DNA of 64,000 bases from Gelatoporia subvermispora B (taxonomy: Eukaryota; Basidiomycota; Agaricomycetes; Polyporales; Gelatoporiaceae), in contig KB445793.1 of the NCBI GenBank assembly GCA_000320605.2, forward strand, positions 2,438,803 through 2,502,802, written 5' to 3'. The notes under the pieces are model-generated. The model did not search any database and had not been told where the DNA came from. It saw nothing but the letters and a program-made list of their open reading frames with translations. Both the position numbers and the translations under genes were made by a program. Numbering within the stretch: position 1 is the stretch's first letter; each line of letters starts with the position of its first letter. This document shows, one piece after another, positions 55,746 through 64,000 of this stretch.

Positions 55746-58710
55746 CTATTTCATCCACTCGAGCTCCTCGCACTCCTCGTCATCATCAAGACCAGCCTCA
55801 GCAAAGGCCACCTCATCCTCGAGAATTAGTTCGAACTTGTGAAGCTCCTCCTCAAGCTCTTCAATCTCTGCTGAGTTGACGCGGGCGTAGTCAACAATTT
55901 CCTTCTTCCAGCTGTAATGTAATACCTCGATCCACTCAGTAATATCAGACCCGAGACGGCTCCGGCGATCCGTGGAAATCCGGCCAGTACGTGAGAAAAG
56001 AGATTCAACCGGAACCGAGGTGGCGGGGATAGGCAGAATATCCAGCGCGATGCGAGCAATGGTGGGGAATGTTGTGCAGTGTCGCTAATACAGAGTTAGA
56101 TCATATAGAGAAGCCCTGACAAAAAAGAACTTACAGCCCACCAAGTCACAGTATCCTCGTCCTTCGTGACATCGCTGGCAGGATCGTCAAGATAACGCTT
56201 GAGTTCTGCACGCCAGCCGCCCGATTCGCTGGCTGCGACCTGCCATTTGCGTGCGCGGTCGTAATCATCCTCATCTGAGTCGGAAGTCTCTTGCATTAGG
56301 GCTGAGCCAGAGGGTGGATTCTCGGGTGATACCATGAGCCGCTTAGGCCAGTACTTCGTCATCTATGACATTAATTTTAGCTAAGAGAGCGGTCGAAATT
56401 AGCTAGAACTTACTGCTTGCTCAACAACCGTATGTGCGAAGTCATGCCAGTTCACTGCATTAGGGTTTTCGTTAGCAATTTCATCATCTTGCTCCTTTTT
56501 CCCACCCCACTTTCGCTCGATATATCCGAGCTTGTAGTAGGGGTGAATAACTAGTGTTGGATTAGCTTCAATGACATCTCACATATCTGATCACTTACAG
56601 AGTGCGAGGACATAGACACTAGAATTATCGAGTTTTGCGTAGTACTTGGTAAGCTTGTCTAACCCACGATGAACCGCATCGTGAAAGAGTCCATATTTGG
56701 GTGACTTGACCTTCTTGTCCCACCGTGTGAGAAGGTTTTCTAGCGCGGGAATGACATGATGCAGTGTCGGTACTGAGTCGGAGGATGCTGCCTGCTGATA
56801 ATGGTTGGCATCCTGGGTTTGTACAGAATATTAGTATGGACCCTGGCGCGAGAGCAAGTCTTACCTCGAGAATATCAGCACATAAGCGCACTCGCTGCCA
56901 GTCTCTCTCATCAAACCGAAAAGCGCTCCAAGGGATCTTCTTGACGAGGTGACCATTCTTCCGGATTACAGTGATAGGTCCAAATTTCGCATCAGCTGTT
57001 GCGATAAAGACGTTGATAGAGTCGCGCAGAAGCCACGCGGTGTGACACATCTTATAGGCGCTCCCCCACCGGACGTTCGAGTGAAGGGGGATGTTGAGCG
57101 GCGTCTTCTGACCAGATTCCTGTTGTCGCACATGGAAATGATCCTTCCGTTGCCCAGACGCTTGAATCTGATATAAGTGAGACATTGTATAAGGAACTGA
57201 TAACGAATAAGTAGACATACCTTTACCGCGAGTGTTCGCACACAAGCTATAACATCGAGGCCACCTATGACGACGCGGTTCTCTAGGAGCTGCGGATCAT
57301 GCTCCCAAATTGCTTGCTTTGACTCGGTGACGCCAGTTTGCGTGACAGCACCCATGAAGTCCTTGATTGCGAGGTTGACGATATGCGCTAGACAATTGAG
57401 CTTGCGTTCCGAGGCGTACCAGTCGAAGGTGTTGCGACGTGTGAGAATAGACTCGATTGTCGTGGCCGCGGAGTCATTATTTGAGGCATTATCCGCGGTA
57501 ATGTAGCCAAGCTACATAACGAACAGCATCAGTATGGGTTTAGATAATACAAAATGGTTGCGCACCTTATTGTGTGTACGAGACGTCAAGCCGGCACGGT
57601 CTGTCAACCGAATGAAGTACTTCCCGAGATTGTCGCCACCGTGGTCTCCAAAAACGCGGTGGAGCGCAAGCACTTCAGTGCGCAGCTTCCACTTGCTGGT
57701 ATCGAGAACCTCGATCCAAAATCCAAGCATTCTGAGGAACGGCTCACTGGTATTTGCCTTGGTCAACATGTCCCAGTTTGTGGAAATGTCACCGGGTGCG
57801 TTAGAGATGTCGATTTTGACGTGTTCCATATGCTTGACAAACTGATTGCTAATGTAGTTTCGAATGACGCCGCGCTTGGGGAGGTCTTCACGAGATGTCT
57901 TTGGTCGCATAATGACGAGGCAATTCGTGAACGTTGGGGTATCTGCCACGAGAAGAGCCTACATAGAGTGTATGAAATAAGGCAAGAGCAATGAATCGAG
58001 CGAGAAGAGATACCTGGTCACTGCAGATGACGTGCTTTGCCACGCCATCTAGAATAGCTTCACGTGAGAATGTGGTAGGCGTCTGCACCTTTTCAATCAC
58101 GGCGTCAAGGGTCGTTTGGCTGGCTTTACCCTTGCTCACTCCTGCAGCAGCTGCAGCACGTTCTTCCTGGATTTTCCTCGGCACGGCCGCATTTTGCTCT
58201 TTGAGCCCATCTCGCTTACATCTGATAACATACTCCTTGTAATGCACAGAGGCAATGTGCCGGCGACACGATGTATTACTGCCGGTAAACCATCCAGCCC
58301 GAGCGCCCTCAGAGGCCTTTATCTTTAGGTTGTTCCTGGATATCAAGATGAAAAAGGTGTGTAGCACAGTATTAATGCGAAATTACTTACTGACAGATAG
58401 TGCAGAAGTGACCCTTTTGCACCTCAGTCTTCTGGCCTGAGCGTACAAACGACACCTTCTTGAGCACGGTGAAGATTGTCTCCAGGTCGCGGACACTCTC
58501 GGCCTTGGATGGCAGCTGGGTAGGCAGGGAAATCTCCTCGTCCTGGTAAGAACCTTCAATCAATTGAACGAAGAAAATACTGATATACAATACCTCAGAA
58601 CCACTCCGAGGAGTGTTATCCGGCTCGCGCTCGTCAGCCGCTGCATCTTCTGTCTCATTCCCCTCGACAATGTTATCTAGATTCTCTATCTCCGAACCTC
58701 CACATCAGGA
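55746..58710 (-). CDS. hAT-family transposase with BED zinc finger
   Basis: Multi-exon minus-strand frame to TAG 55746-55748. N-terminal acidic region (58600-58680), then a BED-type finger: HFCTIC in one exon and FTGSNTSCRRHIASVHYKEY in the next (about 58260-58450). A catalytic-core region follows (57000-58000), then the C-terminal hAT dimerisation domain FPTIARIALDILPIPATSVPVESLFSRTGR near 56000. The order and the LFS.TGR motif are diagnostic of hAT. The exact start near 58700 and several junctions are unresolved, so activity cannot be judged; exons seen are open. Only the left flank carries hAT-like repeats, so the element may be truncated on the right. Confidence 0.8.
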
Positions 58711-59122
58711 AAAACACTGTTGTCTCTTAGAGATCAAATTGTGATCTAAGAGAATAACATAGCCACTAAATTGACTATAGTTGATAGAGACAAGTTACGT
58801 CTATATAGTTCCTGCGCTACTATGTATTGCTATACAGGGGCTCTTATAGCATATCAAAGTACGTTGTAGCATATACAGTAGCTTTCTAAACATGTAGAGC
58901 TTATTATAAATTAAAAGTCTATCAGAGATAGTATTGACTATAGACAAGCATATAGCTGATAACCGCTATACTGCTTTTCAAATGCGAGAATCATTTTAAG
59001 AGCGTTGATAGAGGCAGCACTTATTTGTAAATTATGAGACAATCGAAAGGGCGATGCATTCTCTAGATACTGACATAGACAGACTATATATGAAGGTACT
59101 ATGATAGCTACTAGTGAGAGTG
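58711..59122. other. AT-rich spacer
   Basis: About 410 bp, clearly more AT-rich than the rest of the window (TATAG-rich). No gene or repeat end recognised. It marks the shift to the AT-rich right arm. Confidence 0.55.
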
Positions 59123-61271
59123 TTACAAACTACCAGTACTATCAAAGCTCTGAGACTCTGCATTATCTTTCTCAGCTCTATCTGCAGCAGCCATAGCGTC
59201 ATATATAGGTTCCATACCCCGGCTATAGCGTTCCTCAGCTTGCGCGGCATGCTCCAACATATCGTAGTTGATACTGTCATCGATCTCCTTAACGTTCTCT
59301 GTTTCCTGCAGGTACATGAGGTTGGATTGTTCGCTGTAATTTAATTAGTACAAGCTATAATGACAGCTATAATTGCGCTTACAGAATAGATGTATACATT
59401 GTGGTACGCATGTTAGAAAGCCAGGTTGGTGCACGCTCTTGTAACAGTTGCAAGCGTTGAAGATGATGAAGATATCTAGAAAATGTATAAGCCGTAAATC
59501 AATGATTAAGCTGTACATATCTCAAACCTTGCTCTAAACTGGTCATCCGAGAACTTGATAGCACTATCTTGAATACCCTTTGCCCAGCAGCGTAAAGCGC
59601 ACTCTATCTATAATTATATGGGAGTAGATCAGTATATGTTCTCACAGCTTAATCAGATACGTACAGCAACTGCCACCAATGCAATGAGAGGGACAGGAAT
59701 ATCCTGGAAGTTCTTGAAATACTTCACACCTTCACGCTTCTTCGTAAACCATTGTCCTTGAATGACGCTCTTAATCAGTGGCTGACAAAAGGGCTGCTGG
59801 TGATCATAGGTTTGGTTCTAATGTTGCCAGTGAGATATAGTAATAGTCAAAGCATGAAACATACCTTGACGTCCACCTGGCCAAATATAAAAATATCCTT
59901 GCCTTCATCAACCAGCCAGGTTACAATTTTCTCGATCTCATGAGGCTTATGATTCCCAGGAATACCAAACGCAGCAGCTAGTCCAGACAGGCAGCGTGTC
60001 TTGACTTCACCATGCATCTGAGAGGCAGCACTCCAAACCTATGACGAAGACCTTAATTGACTACTAGCAAGAACTCATAAATTGTGTACATATTCCATGA
60101 GCTGAGCCTGCTTATAATCATCCTTGGCAATAGTGTTCACCTTGCGCTCAAATAGCCTTGATCCGTAAGCTGCATCGTCGACAGCTTGCAAAACTTGGTC
60201 ATCACGATCAAGCACAGCTGGAAAAGCACAATTAACAGCTAGAGACACTCGCATATGGCTATGTGAGGCAATAGCAAGACACTGTGATTGAGGGGTAAAA
60301 CAGTCTACAGTTGCTTTGACTTTCTTTTGCTTGATACCCTGCTGGTAGGACGGCATATGAGAATGAGATTTGAGTTTTCCTTGCTTGGCTAATATCTTGT
60401 CATCATCGCTTATGACGACAATATTCTGCAATACAGGTTTCAGCGGGGTTTCCGAATCAAATGAAAAACTCACATCATCATCACTGCCATCAACATCATG
60501 TACACTTTCACTACCTTCAGCCTCATCCATACCATCACCATCAACCTCGACATTATTACTATCTGGGGAAGAATCAGAGTTGTCCTCTTTGTCCAAGTCG
60601 GTGTTTTTAGGTGTAGATGGTACATCTATATATATACTAACGTCAATTGTATACTGATTAAAGAAGGGAGATCATGTTACCAGCCCACGTCGCTGCCAAC
60701 TGAAGCTCTTCATCATCTTCAAGGCGTGTCTCAATAGATGGGCGACTTCTCTTGGACTTTTGTGCGCAGGTAGGCTCCTCATTGGCATCATCTTCATTCT
60801 CCTTATCAATCATGTCTGCAGACCGTTTGCGTATAGCTGTACTCTTGTTAGCATGAAAGTTAAATTATAGTATTTAGCTCACCTTGAACTCGCTGAGCCT
60901 CAATGGCTTTCTTGCCCTCCTTGACCTTTTGTAAAAGCTGAAGATACTGCTTTTGCTCTTTGACTGTCAGTGTCAAATGCTCCTCAGACGTCTCAGGTGT
61001 CGGTGCTGACTCTGTCTTTGATGATGTGGATGTACTTTTGGAACGAGATTTGCCAGTAGTGTTAGATGCAACAGAGACAGGCTTTGAGCTTTTAGAGGTC
61101 GCTTTTGCAGTCCTAGCAGGTTTCTTGGTAGTAGGGCCCTTCAACAGAGTAAAATAACGAAGTAAGGCACTTGAATAGTTCAATATACAAATAACATACA
61201 GTTGAGCGAGCTACATCCTGAGGATTAATTGCAGCAGAGTTTTTGCATCGGCTAGAGCGAGTCTCTGTCAT
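59123..61271 (-). CDS. DUF6532-like protein
   Basis: Minus-strand multi-exon gene from ATG 61271 to TAA 59123. The N-terminal third is Lys/Ser/Thr-rich with basic KRSR and acidic Asp/Ser tracts (60490-61180). The C-terminal half has the conserved pattern of the basidiomycete DUF6532 family: FCQPLIKSVIQGQWFTKKREGVKYFKNFQDIPVPLIALVAVAIECALRCWAKG, followed by FSDDQFRARYLHHL. Its function is unknown; such genes are frequent beside transposons in mushroom genomes. It has the same strand and AT-rich composition as the neighbouring dioxygenase. Exon boundaries are only partly resolved. Confidence 0.65.
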
Positions 61272-61481
61272 TATACCACGAAGAATAAAAGTTAGAAAGA
61301 AGCTGAAGACCACTCTGTGAAAAAGATCGTTACACATTGCGCTGGCAAGCTTACCAAGCCTATGAACTGTATAGTTCAGGTCCTAATAGTCACATTGTGA
61401 CTATTACGTTCTCGTTCTCTATGTTTTCAAGAGTGCAAACCTTGAGGTTACTAAAGTGTTATATTAGGGACAAATTGAGTA

Positions 61482-64000
61482 CTACTCCATGGCAATGTTA
61501 GATTGCCATCCGTTACGGTCCTGTCTCCATTGAACCATTTCCCTGTCTGTATGTAATACTATAGAGGCTCTAGAGCCGGAATAGTGTGTATTAAAGTGGG
61601 TGATATCACATGACGGAAAGATAAGTATGTCACCGCTTCTCACCTCAACCATCAAACCAGGCTCGTATAAACAAAGCTGACTACTGGTAAAATCTCCAAG
61701 GGGTAGGACTAAGCAAAGCTCTTTGTCCTTCTGATCCTTATGAGCAGCTGTGACGACGTTGAGATTGATGACGCAGCCAAGAAAGGGATACACAGGTGAA
61801 TGTGTATTGCCTGGAAGTAATTCGGCTTCCTGGCGTAGTGTCTCATATTCTGCAGGTAAATATGAGCAGATCTAGTAGTATATTAGCTCAGCTCACTAGT
61901 CAAATATGCACAAACTTACAGTATTCGCTATCCATTCAAAGAGGTCTGCAAATACAATTTGCAAGCTTCTGTATACCTCAGGATACTTGTCAATATCTCC
62001 CGAAGGATATGAAACCTTCTGAGAGTAATTATTGCGACAGTCCTTGCGCTCAAGCCAATATGCTGGAACGTCAGAGGGTGCATCATGTCCCTATACAATA
62101 TTTAGCACTTAACATTTATGACGTATACTATAACTGACCTGGGTGCAACTTCTATTATACCAGGAAAAATGAAGTGCTTCAAAGGTAAAGTCAGGACCGT
62201 CGTCCAAAGAGTTCTTGTGAGGCAGTGCCTCTTGTCCTAGGCAAGCAAGAAGACTGTCCAAAAGGGATGATTTGAGCTCCTCTGGCATACTGTTGCATAT
62301 AAAGCAAAGTAGAGAATTGTCATCGCAGTTGATCCTAAGAACTTGACTGAGATAAACTAGCGGTCAGCAAATATAGAATACTGAGCATAATGTTAACGTA
62401 CTTCACGATCTCACTTGAGAAGGTAACCCAGGACTTAGCCTTCAAGTTACGCTTTCCCCCTATATATTGATCTTGCAGCTATTTATGACTAAGTATACAC
62501 TTGTTTAAATCTAGGATATATCACTTACCTTTTTCTCTAGCTCCTCAACTGAAGTAACTGCAATCGCCTTAGACACAAGTCTCCGCTGACCTTCGGTCCA
62601 CTTCCAGTTCTCTACACGATCTGTCTTGTACGGCTTTTTGCTACGTTCAGATAACTTAAAGCTCATTAAGATGGTCGCCAAAGACTGAGACGATGTAAGG
62701 GATGAGTTGTTACTGGCGACTACAGTTGGAGTCACACAGCGAGAGGAAGACAAATCGCCAGAGTGAGATGTAGAAGTGTCTGGTTCAAGAACAGTAGACT
62801 GAAGCATCATGCAGGACTCCTCAGCACAGGGTACCAGACAAAGATGCCAGATGTCTGGGTCTCTGGGCTGATATGCGAAGTTTCTGGCACGTAAAATCAA
62901 AAGTGAGCAACCTTCCCAAAGAGAGATATTAGAACTTACTTTTTATTAATTTCTACGAATACTTGATCTACCGCATCCAGATTCTGGCAGTTGATAAAGA
63001 ATGGAATACCAAAATTTACCAAAACGTCATTTGGAAAGAAAGCGCTTAGGGCTATAGAAAGTGTAGCCCTCAAGCGTGCAATAATGGGTACAATTGAATC
63101 CTTAACCAAACGGCCTGCGACAGAATCTAGAAAGATATCAAATAAATGGTCACAAAGGAAGTTAAAACGAGCTTACCTTTGTTGGGAGTTCGTAATATAT
63201 GGCCCAGCCAATATGATGCTTTGGCGTTAAGATCTATGATCTTGTCTTGAATATGTAGTGCCGCAACAATGATCAATATATATATAGATCCTGTTAAAAT
63301 ACTTAAGATCTGTTCACTTATTAATTACTGTTAACTTACCACCAGATGCGAGCTGCGCAAACTGGGTACCCGATTGAACGTATCCTAGGAATGTGGAACG
63401 GGAAATGAGGGTATTGCCTCCGAAAACGTAGTCATATATCTTAGTAAGGGAGGACAGAGATGGATCTGTACGCATCAAGCTGAAGAATATCAGTGTCAAA
63501 AGGATGATAGATGTCACTAATTACTTACCTAGTACAGGCAAGTAATAAATGAATATAAGTAATCATGAAAATAAAAGCGTGGCGAGTAGCGTCATCTGTG
63601 AGTGCCTGGATTTTGCAGACTACGTCTCGGATGCTAGCACTGGGGGAGAATGAGGAGGGATAGGGACCTTGCTGAAATATAACCCTGATCCAGAATTGTA
63701 GCTGCAAATCTGAATGATTTTGGGCAGAGGCAAGTAGGCCCAGAACTCTCAGTACGCTAGAGTTCACTACGTCAGGGGCTTGATGAGTAGCTTGCCAAGG
63801 TCTGGCTCTCCGTGCACAAGTCCCGAGAGCAACGGAACGGCTGCGAGTAACCGTTTCTAATTCCGACAGTAAGTTTAGTGTTTGAAGTGCTACGAAATAC
63901 ATGCCATTTTGAGAATTTGACCTTAACGGTCCTACATTACTCTCTACAAGCTCTGAGCCACCTTCAAATACGTTCTCAGAAGCGGAAGGACTGCCCAGCC
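61482..64000 (-). CDS. TET/JBP-type 2-oxoglutarate/Fe(II) dioxygenase, 5' part beyond the window
   Basis: Minus-strand multi-exon gene ending at TAG 61482-61484 and running off the right edge. The C-terminal domain has the 2OG-Fe(II) fold signatures: AHKDQKDK (H-x-D, His at 61740-61742), GDILIFPS, ITHFNTHY (second His) and GSRASIVLHTDR (Arg for 2-oxoglutarate). The sequence around it (LCLYEPGLMVEV) matches fungal TET/JBP proteins, which oxidise 5-methylcytosine or thymine in DNA. The upstream exons (61900-63900) code for a long helical region not recognised. In basidiomycetes these genes are known to be linked with KDZ (Kyakuja-Dileera-Zisupton) DNA transposons; no KDZ transposase is inside the window. 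Confidence 0.78.

Noticed and set aside
1..64000. CRISPR arrays, operons, ribosome binding sites, attachment sites
   Set aside because: Eukaryotic sequence with introns; no such structures seen.
1..64000. tRNA and rRNA genes
   Set aside because: Scanned for B-box-like GGTTCGA..CC with an A box and for rRNA-like blocks; the few GGTTCGA hits lie inside coding or LTR-element sequence with no fold.

Overview
The window looks like nuclear DNA of an agaricomycete (basidiomycete) fungus. Genes are dense and split by many 45-70 bp GT-AG introns. The content is typical of that group: a multi-copy MYND-finger family, a CYP63-like P450, copia-type retroelements, a hAT transposase, and DUF6532 and TET/JBP-type genes. 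I infer a mushroom or polypore-type wood fungus; genus and species cannot be read from the sequence.

Layout. 0-11 kb is repeat-rich: two short gag-only LTR elements (62-1477 and 6439-7792, both minus strand, each with a perfect 5-bp target duplication), one intact plus-strand MYND gene (8620-10951), a broken copy cut by an inverted-repeat insertion that holds an 847-base assembly gap (3600-5573), and a small relic. 11.8-27.3 kb is a metabolic block: a DUF3605 protein, an MFS exporter, a divergent citrate synthase ending in AKL, two tandem dienelactone hydrolases, a 13-exon P450 and a PrpD/2-methylcitrate dehydratase ending in ARL. 28.7-39.5 kb is conserved cell biology: cofilin, alpha-actinin, the FACT subunit Pob3 and a large RA-PH protein. 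42.0-50.3 kb holds four minus-strand MYND copies (two intact, two broken). 50.9-55.3 kb holds a DCAF4-like WD40 gene and two Fic/Doc genes with a small divergent gene between them. 55.4-64 kb is AT-richer and transposon-like: a hAT transposase, a DUF6532 gene and a TET/JBP-type dioxygenase that runs off the right edge.

How the genes may work together. The citrate synthase-like enzyme and the dehydratase are consecutive steps in (alkyl)citrate chemistry. Both lack a visible mitochondrial presequence and both end in a type-1 peroxisomal targeting signal. With the P450, the hydrolases and the exporter they suggest a peroxisomal alkylcitrate or 2-methylcitrate-type pathway. This is the best candidate for an undescribed system here; its product is inference. 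A second theme is DNA methylation and transposons: LTR divergence is mostly CpG transitions, and a 5-methylcytosine-oxidase-family gene sits at the right end.
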